From positions 1 to 30,581 of the forward strand of contig JAWVZB010000027.1 in assembly GCA_033722375.1 (NCBI GenBank): a stretch of 30,581 bases of DNA, read 5' to 3'. The stretch's first letter is position 1, and every line of letters begins with the position of its first letter. Position numbers and translations under genes: made by a program. Of the stretch, positions 1 through 7,142 are shown piece by piece. The DNA comes from JAWVZB01 sp033722375. GTDB lineage: Bacteria; Actinomycetota; Nitriliruptoria; Nitriliruptorales; Nitriliruptoraceae. The notes under the pieces were generated by a model, which saw only the letters and a program-made list of their open reading frames with translations, had not been told where the DNA came from and ran no database searches.

Positions 1-189
1 CAGACCGCCGTCGACCGCCGCTTCAACCGCACCGGCTACGAAGCCCGCCAAGCCGTCGAAGCCTTCACCCAGCAGGTCCGTGACGAGGTCGACCAGGACC
101 AGATCCGCCGCCAGACCGCCGAGACCGCCGCCACCACCGTCCAACCCACCACCGTCTCGGTCTGGCTCGCCGCGGAGGGTCGCGACTGA
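1..189 (+). CDS. C-terminal fragment of an uncharacterised, probably coiled-coil protein
   Basis: Frame 1 is open from the first base to a TGA at 187-189 and gives 62 residues with no visible start, so the gene begins outside the window. The segment is rich in Gln, Arg, Glu and Ala with regularly spaced hydrophobic residues (for example RQAVEAFTQQVRDEV). This suggests a long amphipathic helix followed by a Thr/Val-rich tail. I do not recognise the family from this piece. The composition resembles phasin-like or heparin-binding-haemagglutinin-like helical proteins, but that is only an impression. It converges on pdxH, with 6 bases between the stops. Confidence 0.6.
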   Translation, partial: QTAVDRRFNRTGYEARQAVEAFTQQVRDEVDQDQIRRQTAETAATTVQPTTVSVWLAAEGRD

Positions 190-195
190 CCGTGC

Positions 196-807
196 TCAGG
201 GCGCGAGCCGCTCCCGCACCCAGCCCTCGCCGGTGGACTCGTAGCGCAACCGGTCGTGCAGCCGATCGTCGCGCCCCTGCCAGAACTCCCAGCGCACGGG
301 AACGATCCGGTAGCCGCCCCAGTGATCGGGGCGCGGAACACCGTCGGGGTGCTCACGCTCGAGGTCCTCGACCTCGGCCACCAGCTCGTCCCGCGAGGCG
401 ATGATCCTGCTCTGCGGCGAGGCCGCGGCCCCCGCTCTCGCGCGGAGGGGGCGGGACTCCCAGTACTCGTCGCTGGTGGCAGCGTCGACCAACTCGACCG
501 GCCCCTCGGCCCGGACCTGTCGATCGAGCTGGGTCCAGACGAAGCACACCGCGGCATGGGGGTTGACGGCGAGCTCACGGCCCTTGCGGCTGCGACGGTT
601 GGTGTAGAAGACGAGACCATCGGGGCCGTGCCCCTTCAGCAGCACCGCCCGGACCGACGGGGCGCCGTCGGGGGCCGCCGTCGCGAGCGCCATCCAGTGC
701 GGCAGCGGCACCTCGGCATCCTGTGCCGCCGCGAACCACCGCTCGAAGAGCACCAGTGGATCGGCCGGCGCGGTCGCCGGATCGAGCAGCGGGCCATCGG
801 AGGTCAC
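196..807 (-). CDS. pdxH: Pyridoxamine/pyridoxine 5'-phosphate oxidase
   Basis: This FMN-dependent cytosolic enzyme oxidises pyridoxamine or pyridoxine 5'-phosphate to pyridoxal 5'-phosphate, the last step of vitamin B6 salvage. The family pattern is clear: SVRAVLLKGHGPDGLVFYTN followed by RRSRKGREL (FMN and phosphate contacts), a central YWESRPL segment, and a C-terminal WGGYRIVPVRWEFWQ block. The GTG at 807 gives 203 residues, normal for PdxH. An in-frame TTG at 837 would add ten residues that do not look like the family, and neither start has a strong ribosome site. The gene lies downstream of tRNA-Thr on the same strand and may be reached by read-through. The function call is firm; the start is less so. 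Confidence 0.9.
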   Translation of the reverse strand: MTSDGPLLDPATAPADPLVLFERWFAAAQDAEVPLPHWMALATAAPDGAPSVRAVLLKGHGPDGLVFYTNRRSRKGRELAVNPHAAVCFVWTQLDRQVRAEGPVELVDAATSDEYWESRPLRARAGAAASPQSRIIASRDELVAEVEDLEREHPDGVPRPDHWGGYRIVPVRWEFWQGRDDRLHDRLRYESTGEGWVRERLAP

Positions 808-857
808 GCAGCGAACGTAACGCCCCTGCGACGGCAATGGCCGAGCGGGTGACCGAG

Positions 858-930
858 AGCTGGAGAGGGGACTCGAACCCCTGACCTATCCCTTACGAGG
901 GGATTGCTCTACCAGCTGAGCTACTCCAGC
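858..930 (-). tRNA. tRNA-Thr, anticodon CGT
   Basis: The minus strand folds as a complete 73-base cloverleaf. Acceptor strands GCTGGAG and CTCCAGC pair, with T as discriminator base at 858. The D arm contains AGCTCAGCTGG, the anticodon stem is ATCCC/GGGAT around loop CTCGTAA, and the T arm is AGGGG-TTCGAGT-CCCCT. The anticodon (plus positions 895-897) reads CGT, which decodes ACG threonine codons. CCA is not encoded. A TACTCT -10-like hexamer lies 29 bases upstream (959-964, minus strand). Confidence 0.95.
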
Positions 931-972
931 GAGACGGCGCAGGCGCGCCGGGGGCCGGAGAGTACCGGGGTG

Positions 973-2133
973 TCATGCGGACCTGGCGTAGAGCGGGAGG
1001 GCCAGGGACATCAGCAGCCGCTCGAGCTGGATCTGCGGCTGACCGTTTCGGTCGAGGGCCTCCCGGCAGGTCTCGATGGCCTCGAGACCAGCGAGGATGG
1101 CCGGCGCCCCGAGCCGTTCCGCATCCGCCCGCGCCTCCTCCACCCGGTCGAGGTTGACGAAGGTGGCGGCGTCGCTGCCGCTGGTCGCCGCGAGACAGTC
1201 GCGCAGCCACGATGCCAGATCGTCGAGGATCGTGTCGAGCGCCCGACGCTGCTCCTCGCGCTCGAGCCGGTGGAACCGCTTGGTGAGGCGCTGCTTGACA
1301 CCTGTCGGCCAGCCGCGCCCGTCCTCCACGCCGTACGCCTCCTCCAGCCGCTCCATCTCCTCGGCGTGCCGTTCCTTGGCCGCCTTGCTGCGCTCCTTCG
1401 TCCAGTCCACGAGCTCCTTCGCGAGCGGGACGACGGCTCCCGGGCCTTCGCTGTGGAGGCGTCCCACGAGCTCGAGGTGGCGGTCCCTGGCCGCGGCGAT
1501 GTCCGGGTCCGCGAGATCCCGCAACCGATCGGGTGAGCCCATGGCGGCGCGGGCCAGCACGGGGCGACGGTCAGCCGGAACCTCCAGCCGCCCCGCCAGC
1601 TCCTCGAGATCGGACGGCCCCCACGGGACGAAGTCGAGACGTCGGCACCGCGACACGATCGTGTCGAGCAGAGCCCCGTCGTCCTCCGCATCGAGCAGCC
1701 AGACCACCGAGGCCGGCGGCTCCTCGAGCACCTTGAGGAACGCGTTCTGGGCCGCTTCGTTCATCCGCTCCGCCGCGGCGATCCGCAGCACCTTCCGACG
1801 GCCCTCGGTCTGGGTCCGCATCGCCACCGGGATCCAGTCCTCGCGCACCGCATCGACGACGTGCATCGCGCCCTCGGGCTCGAACGTCCGGACCGCGGGG
1901 TGGGTCCCGCGGCCGATGCGGGCGCAGACGGAGCAGGTGCCGCAGCCCTCGACGCCCTCGCCCTCCGGGCAGTTCAGGGCCGCCGCGAGGGCGTTGGCGA
2001 CCGCGAGCTGGCCCACGCCGTGCGGCCCGACGAAGAGCCACGCGTGCGCGACCTCGCCCCGATCCAGCGCCGCCCGCAACGCCCGCACGACCGGCTCCTG
2101 GCCGATGACCTCGCCCCAGGTTGGTGGCGTCAC
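973..2133 (-). CDS. holB: DNA polymerase III clamp-loader subunit delta prime
   Basis: This is a 386-residue AAA+ protein of the clamp loader that opens the beta clamp and places it on primed DNA. The N-terminus has the delta'/gamma pattern: WGEVIGQEPVVRALRAAL, then a P-loop-like GPHGVGQ at about 36-42. A four-Cys zinc module follows (Cys55, 64, 67 and 70), then the NAFLKVLEEPP block and the SRC arginine-finger motif at 161-163. The P-loop lacks the usual Lys-Ser/Thr. Non-hydrolysing delta' subunits such as that of E. coli are also degenerate there, so this is expected rather than damage. The GTG start overlaps the stop of the upstream MFS-Tmk gene as GTGA (2130-2133), which implies translational coupling. 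The long C-terminal half is the variable collar region. Confidence 0.92.
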   Translation of the reverse strand: MTPPTWGEVIGQEPVVRALRAALDRGEVAHAWLFVGPHGVGQLAVANALAAALNCPEGEGVEGCGTCSVCARIGRGTHPAVRTFEPEGAMHVVDAVREDWIPVAMRTQTEGRRKVLRIAAAERMNEAAQNAFLKVLEEPPASVVWLLDAEDDGALLDTIVSRCRRLDFVPWGPSDLEELAGRLEVPADRRPVLARAAMGSPDRLRDLADPDIAAARDRHLELVGRLHSEGPGAVVPLAKELVDWTKERSKAAKERHAEEMERLEEAYGVEDGRGWPTGVKQRLTKRFHRLEREEQRRALDTILDDLASWLRDCLAATSGSDAATFVNLDRVEEARADAERLGAPAILAGLEAIETCREALDRNGQPQIQLERLLMSLALPLYARSA

Positions 2134-4229
2134 GTCGGGGGCTCCTCGGTCACTTCCAAGCGCTCGAGGACCACCTCACGGATCTCGGCGTGCAGGTCCT
2201 CGGCCGGCCGCGAGGCGTCGACGACGAGGTACCGGTCAGGCTCCGATCGTGCCCGGCGACGGAACGCGTCGTTCACGGCGCGGTGGAACGCGAGCCCGGC
2301 GGATTCCAGCCGGTCGGGTGCCTCGCCACCGGCCCGCGCCAGCCCCTCCTCCGGATCGATGTCGAGCAGCACCACGAGATCCGGTTCGAGCCGCTTCGTC
2401 CCCCAGCGGTTCAGCTCCTCGATCTTCTCCTCGCCGAGCTGTCTGGCACCTCCCTGGTAGACGACCGACGAGTCGACGTACCGGTCGCTCAGCACGACGG
2501 CGCCCTTCTCGAGGGCAGGGCGGATGACCTCCTCGGCGTGCTGCGCCCGAGCCGCTGCGTAGAGCAACGCCTCGGTCCGATCCGTGAGCCCGGCCGACCC
2601 GTGGTCGAGGAGGAGATCGCGGACCCGCTCGCCGACCTCGGTGCCACCCGGTTCCCGGGTCGTGACGACGTCGTAGCCGGCCTCCTCCAGCGCCCCGCGG
2701 AGCAGTCCGATCTGGGTCGACTTCCCGGCTCCGTCGCCACCCTCGAACACCACGAAGGTGCCCGGCAACAGCTCACGGGTCGATGGGCGACCGGCCGCCT
2801 GGTCACGCGTGAGCACCTCGTAGATCGACCGGCCGCTCCACACCGCCCCCGCCAGCGCCACGAGCCCTGCGAGGATCAACGTGATACGGACGCCACCGAC
2901 GGTGTAGGGGGTCGGCCCGGCCACGCCGGCACCCTCCCGGCCGATGACACCGACCAGCGCGGGGGCAAGGATCAGCGAGACGAACAAGGCCATGCGCACA
3001 CCGGTGTTGAAGGCCGCGAAGGTTCGGCCGCGGATGTCATCGTCGGTCTTCTCCTGGAGCAGCGTGTAGCCGGAGATGAAGCTCACCCCGGCCCCCACCC
3101 CCATCACGAACGCGGGGATCGACGCCAGGTCGAGACGCGGCATCAGCGCGGCGACCACGAGTGCGACCCCGGCGACGCCGATGCCCGGGGCGAACAGCCG
3201 CTCCTTGTCGATGCGTCGGGCGAGCGGGGCGACGCCGACGAGGCCGAGGAACAGCCCGGAGCCGAGTACGGCCACGAGCACCCCGAAGCCGCTGTCGCCG
3301 GCGTTGACGACCCCGACGAAGAACTCGCCGGTGGCGATGACCCCACCAGCCGCGAGGAAGGCCGCCATGACCCCGACCACGAGCGCCCGGACGAGCGGCT
3401 GGTCGGCGATGAACCGGAACCCCTCCTTGAGCTCTTGCCAGGCGCTCGGCCGGTCTGCGGACGCGGCCTCGGAGGGGCCGTTGCGCCGATCATCGCGCCG
3501 TCCGTTGACAGGGATCGAGCGGATCCGCGCGATGAAGACCGCGGACACGAAGAAGGTCGCAGCGTTGAACCAGATCGGCAGGGCGACCGGCCGGTCCTGG
3601 AGGAACGCCCACGTCGTGGCCAGGTAGGTCGTGGCCACCCCGATCAGCACCGCGTTGACCACCCCACCGAGGGGGAAGGTGCCGTAGGTCGCACCGAGCG
3701 AGAGCTGGTTGGCGTGCACCAGCCGCCGCTCGGCCACGAGGTTCGGCAGCGCAGAGTCCTTGGCCGGGATGAAGAGGGTCGACATCACCTCGATGACGAG
3801 CGTGGCGAGGATCAGCGCCCAGATGTCGCCGGCGAACGCCAGGAGCACCATGACCGCGCCCCGCCCGATGTCCGTGGCGATCATCGTGCGCTTGCGGTCC
3901 CAACGGTCCACGTAGACCCCGGCGACCGGGCCCAGCACGAGCGTGGGAACGATGCGGGCGATCATCACCACCGACACGCCGAACGCGGCAGCGCGGGTGC
4001 CGCCGAGGATGTCGTCGGTGAGGGTCAGGATCGCGAGAACACCGATCCAGTCACCGAGGCTGGAGGTGAGCATCGCGAAGAACAGGTTGCGGAAGTCGCC
4101 GTTCTTCAGCAGGTCGGAGTAGGCCTCGCGTCCCTCGGCACCGAGTCCGGGCGCGAGATCCTGATCGGCGCCGCCGGAGCGGCCGTCGTCCACCGTCTCA
4201 CCATCCACGGCGCGTGACGTTACCGGCAT
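2130..4229 (-). CDS. tmk: MFS-type membrane domain fused to thymidylate kinase
   Basis: One 699-residue reading frame joins two proteins. Residues about 45-465 form a 12-helix major facilitator-like region: an FRNLFFAMLTSSLGDWIG start, a cytoplasmic loop DRWDRKR at 108-114, and a second half from about 275. Residues about 488-694 are a complete dTMP kinase with P-loop EGGDGAGKST at 496-505, TREPGGTEVGERVRDLL, the DRYVDSS motif at 582-588 and a LID around 632-642. The kinase makes dTDP for DNA synthesis. Similar large Tmk proteins with a membrane part occur in Streptomyces and relatives, so the fusion is probably genuine and not an assembly error. The role of the membrane part is unknown; no substrate can be read from the sequence. 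It sits 59 bases downstream of topA and overlaps holB by 4 bases. Confidence 0.92.
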   Translation of the reverse strand: MPVTSRAVDGETVDDGRSGGADQDLAPGLGAEGREAYSDLLKNGDFRNLFFAMLTSSLGDWIGVLAILTLTDDILGGTRAAAFGVSVVMIARIVPTLVLGPVAGVYVDRWDRKRTMIATDIGRGAVMVLLAFAGDIWALILATLVIEVMSTLFIPAKDSALPNLVAERRLVHANQLSLGATYGTFPLGGVVNAVLIGVATTYLATTWAFLQDRPVALPIWFNAATFFVSAVFIARIRSIPVNGRRDDRRNGPSEAASADRPSAWQELKEGFRFIADQPLVRALVVGVMAAFLAAGGVIATGEFFVGVVNAGDSGFGVLVAVLGSGLFLGLVGVAPLARRIDKERLFAPGIGVAGVALVVAALMPRLDLASIPAFVMGVGAGVSFISGYTLLQEKTDDDIRGRTFAAFNTGVRMALFVSLILAPALVGVIGREGAGVAGPTPYTVGGVRITLILAGLVALAGAVWSGRSIYEVLTRDQAAGRPSTRELLPGTFVVFEGGDGAGKSTQIGLLRGALEEAGYDVVTTREPGGTEVGERVRDLLLDHGSAGLTDRTEALLYAAARAQHAEEVIRPALEKGAVVLSDRYVDSSVVYQGGARQLGEEKIEELNRWGTKRLEPDLVVLLDIDPEEGLARAGGEAPDRLESAGLAFHRAVNDAFRRRARSEPDRYLVVDASRPAEDLHAEIREVVLERLEVTEEPPT

Positions 4230-4288
4230 CAGGTCCGAGAGCCAGGGTCAGCCGTGCGCCGCCGGAGCGCACCGGCAGCACCGTGCCG

Positions 4289-6850
4289 CTACTTCTTCTT
4301 GCTCTTCTTCTTCTTGCTCTTCTTGCGGCGCTTCTTCGGCTTGGGCTTCTGCTCTCCGATGAAGTCGAACTCGATGGCGTCGTAGGGCTCCGGCCAGCCG
4401 GAGAGGGGCTGACCACCGAGCTCGGGGTCGTAGTCCTCGACCTCGGGGACCACCTCGATGGTGCGTACGGTCTCCTGATCGAAGTCGTCCAGCGCGAACT
4501 TGTGCTCCATCTCGGGGTTTGCGCAGATCCCGACCGGCTCGTTGCGGTTCTTCGGGGGCTGGCGGACCGGCGCCCCGCACCGGGGACACGGATCCGCGAG
4601 CGGGATCGACCAGATCGCGAACTGGTCGTCGGGGTAGCCGCTCGAGCCGAGGAACTGCTTGCCGTAGCGGCTCTTGCGCAGCTCCATGAACGAGTGCACG
4701 TCGGTCGGCGACCGGAACGGCTCCCAGGTGTCACGCTCGCCCGTGCGGTCGAGGTAGACCGCCCGCTGCGAGACGTTGCGGATTCCCTTGCACTTGGGGT
4801 AGTTGACACAGCCGTAGAACGGTCCGAACTTGCCGTCCCGCAGGAGCATCGGGGCGTCGTCCTCGGGGCAGCGGACCTTCTCGTCCGGCTCGGGCTCGGG
4901 CTCCGGCTCACCGACGCGGCCGTCGTCCTCGAGTGGAAGCGTGCCCTCGCACTCGGGCCACCGGGAACACGACGCGAACCACTGCTTGGACTTGCCGCTG
5001 AACACCCGCTCCATCCGCGCCCCGCACTCGGGGCAGTCCGCCGGATGCAGGAGCGGCAGGCGCGGACGCTCGGGCTTGCGCTCCTCGACCCACTCGTCTA
5101 CCTCGTGGAGGAACCGGCTCACGGTCGAGCACCAGCGCTCGTCCCCTGAGGCGATCTCGTCGAGGGTCTCCTCCATGCGGGCGGTGAAGTTCACGTCCAC
5201 GACCTCGGCGAAGTGCGCCTTCAGGAACGACACCACCACCTCTCCCAGCGGAGTGGGGAAGAACCGGCGGCTCTCCTTCCGGACGTACTCGCGGTTCTCG
5301 AGCGTCGAGATGATCGAGGCGTAGGTCGAGGGGCGGCCGATGCCCTCCTCCTCGAGGGTTTCGACGAGCGTGCGCTCGCTGTAGCGGGGCGGTGGGTTCG
5401 TGAAGTGCTGCTCGGCGGTGAGCTCGCGGAGATCCAGCGTCTCGCCCTCGGTCAGATCGGGGAGGCGGTCGCTGACCTGGTCGTCCTCGTCCTCCTCGTC
5501 CTCGTCACGGACCGCGCGGTAGGCACGCAGCCAGCCGTCGAACTTCTCGACCTGGCCCGTCACCCGCCACAGGGCGTCCGTGCCGTCTTCCTCGGTGCCG
5601 ACGACGTCGGCGGACACGCGGTCGAAGATCGCCGGTGCCATCTGGGTGGCCATCGTGCGCTTCCAGATCAGCTCGTACAGCCGGTACTGGTCCCCGGTGA
5701 GATAGCGGCGGATCGCGGCGGGCTCCCGCCGGACGGAGGTCGGACGCACCGCCTCGTGCGCTTCCTGGGCGCCCTTCGCCTGGGCCGCGAACCGACGGGG
5801 CTTGTCGATCGTGTAGCGGTCGCCGAACTTCTCCTGCACGAGCCCATGGATCTCGCCCAGCGCCTGGTTCGACAGGTTCAGCGAGTCGGTCCGCATGTAG
5901 GTGATGAGCCCGACCTGCTCGCCGCCGAGCGAGATGCCCTCGTAGAGCTGCTGGGCGACCGCCATCGTCTGGCGGGCCGAGAACCCGATCTTGGACGCCT
6001 CGCCCTGGAGGGTCGAGGTCTTGAAGGGCGGCTTGGGGTTTCGCCGCGCCTCGGTGCGGCGCACCTCCGCCACCGTGTAGGTCAGCGGTCGCAGCCGCGC
6101 CTCGAGGTCGGCGGCGGCGTCCTCGTTGTCCACGAGCAGTCGCTGGGCGAGCTTCTCGTCGTCGGCGTCGTCGAGGTCCTTCGGGGTCGCGAGCCGCTTC
6201 CCGCCGACGCTGTGGAGCTTCGCCTCGACGTCGGGCGGGGCGTCCTCGTCCTTCGCGAAGTCGGCGTGGAACGACCAGTACTCCTGCGCCACGAAGGCAC
6301 GGATCTCGTCCTCGCGGTCGACGATCAGACGCAGCGCCACCGACTGCACGCGCCCCGCCGAGATCCCCGACGACACCGTGCGCCACAGCACCGGCGACAG
6401 CCGGTAGCCGACGATCCGGTCGACGGCGCGCCTGGCCTGCTGCGCGTCGACGAGGTCCTTGTTGATGGAACGGGGCGCGTCGAAGGCCGCCTCGATGGCG
6501 GGCTTGGTGATCTCGTCGAACGTCACCCGCCGGGTCTGGTCGATGTCGAGGTCGAGCAGCTCGGCGACGTGCCACGCGATCGACTCGCCCTCGCGGTCCA
6601 GGTCGGGAGCGAGCCAGACCGTCTGTGCGTCCCGGGCCTCGCGCCGCAGCGCATCGACGTACTTCTTGGACTTCGACGGGACCTCGTAGACCAGGTGACA
6701 GTCCGTGCCCTCGACCTCCACAGCGAAGTCCGACCGCGGCAGGTCTCGGACATGGCCGTACGAGGCGACGACCTTGAAGCCGGCGCCCAGGTAGCGCTCG
6801 ATCGTCTTCGCCTTCGCCGGCGACTCGACGACCACCAGGTTCTCTGCCAC
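4289..6850 (-). CDS. topA: DNA topoisomerase I
   Basis: This type IA topoisomerase relaxes negative supercoils through a 5'-phosphotyrosine intermediate. From the GTG at 6850 (853 residues) the Toprim domain begins at once: NLVVVESPAKAKTIERYLG, with acidic metal residues in APDLDREGE at about 81-89. The catalytic tyrosine is in GLITYMRTDSLNLS (about Tyr318). The GRPSTYASIISTL motif follows. Three C-terminal zinc-ribbon-like repeats lie at about 606-634, 661-688 and 755-777. The second starts CPEDD, so one expected Cys is missing. The protein ends in a lysine-rich tail, which in actinobacterial TopA supports DNA binding and processivity. The frame extends upstream to 7006, but those residues look non-coding and include a hairpin. 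It heads the run tmk-holB. Confidence 0.96.
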   Translation of the reverse strand: MAENLVVVESPAKAKTIERYLGAGFKVVASYGHVRDLPRSDFAVEVEGTDCHLVYEVPSKSKKYVDALRREARDAQTVWLAPDLDREGESIAWHVAELLDLDIDQTRRVTFDEITKPAIEAAFDAPRSINKDLVDAQQARRAVDRIVGYRLSPVLWRTVSSGISAGRVQSVALRLIVDREDEIRAFVAQEYWSFHADFAKDEDAPPDVEAKLHSVGGKRLATPKDLDDADDEKLAQRLLVDNEDAAADLEARLRPLTYTVAEVRRTEARRNPKPPFKTSTLQGEASKIGFSARQTMAVAQQLYEGISLGGEQVGLITYMRTDSLNLSNQALGEIHGLVQEKFGDRYTIDKPRRFAAQAKGAQEAHEAVRPTSVRREPAAIRRYLTGDQYRLYELIWKRTMATQMAPAIFDRVSADVVGTEEDGTDALWRVTGQVEKFDGWLRAYRAVRDEDEEDEDDQVSDRLPDLTEGETLDLRELTAEQHFTNPPPRYSERTLVETLEEEGIGRPSTYASIISTLENREYVRKESRRFFPTPLGEVVVSFLKAHFAEVVDVNFTARMEETLDEIASGDERWCSTVSRFLHEVDEWVEERKPERPRLPLLHPADCPECGARMERVFSGKSKQWFASCSRWPECEGTLPLEDDGRVGEPEPEPEPDEKVRCPEDDAPMLLRDGKFGPFYGCVNYPKCKGIRNVSQRAVYLDRTGERDTWEPFRSPTDVHSFMELRKSRYGKQFLGSSGYPDDQFAIWSIPLADPCPRCGAPVRQPPKNRNEPVGICANPEMEHKFALDDFDQETVRTIEVVPEVEDYDPELGGQPLSGWPEPYDAIEFDFIGEQKPKPKKRRKKSKKKKSKKK

Positions 6851-6948
6851 TGCCTTGTCCAGTTCGGAGGGACGGGATGGCGGAAGGTGCGGGGTGCTGG
6901 TGGTACCTGTCAAACACCTCCCGCGCCCCGTTCCTACCCGTCGCCGGC

Positions 6949-6970
6949 CGGGGTCCCTATCGGGACCCCG
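6949..6970. promoter_or_regulatory. Perfect 9-bp hairpin in the topA/hppA divergent spacer
   Basis: CGGGGTCCC (6949-6957) and GGGACCCCG (6962-6970) are perfectly complementary around the loop TATC. A 10-base palindrome AACGGCCGTT follows at 6975-6984. The element lies in the 292-base spacer between the divergent topA and hppA starts and about 100 bases upstream of topA. It could be an operator or part of a topA leader RNA. No T-tract follows on either strand, so a simple terminator is less likely. On the minus strand a TTGACA (6908-6913) lies between hairpin and topA, but no convincing -10 follows it. Confidence 0.5.
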
Positions 6971-7055
6971 TCGAAACGGCCGTTCTGTGCAGAGGGCGCA
7001 CACCATGCCAGTACCGCCGGACGCGTCGCCGATGCAGCCGACACTTCTCGGTCGC

Positions 7056-7061
7056 TAACCT
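7056..7061 (+). promoter_or_regulatory. Candidate -10 element for hppA
   Basis: TAACCT fits the TANNNT pattern of actinobacterial -10 hexamers. It lies 81 bases upstream of the hppA GTG, with no clear -35. An AAAGG ribosome site is at 7130-7134. Confidence 0.3.
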
Positions 7062-7142
7062 CCCCTGCCGACCTCCCTCTTTCCTTCGACCGCGGTCGAG
7101 CGCGCCCTCGCGCCGTGAGACCAGCGACCAAAGGCCCGAACC

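Noticed and set aside
2012..2033. Missing Walker A lysine in holB as a sign of a pseudogene
   Set aside because: Delta-prime subunits of several bacteria have degenerate P-loops; the zinc module and SRC motif are intact and the frame is full length.
2121..4217. A 698-residue plus-strand frame opposite the MFS-Tmk gene
   Set aside because: It is the antisense shadow of a clearly identified gene. It is very Arg/Asp/Gly/His-rich and has no domain; high G+C keeps such frames open.
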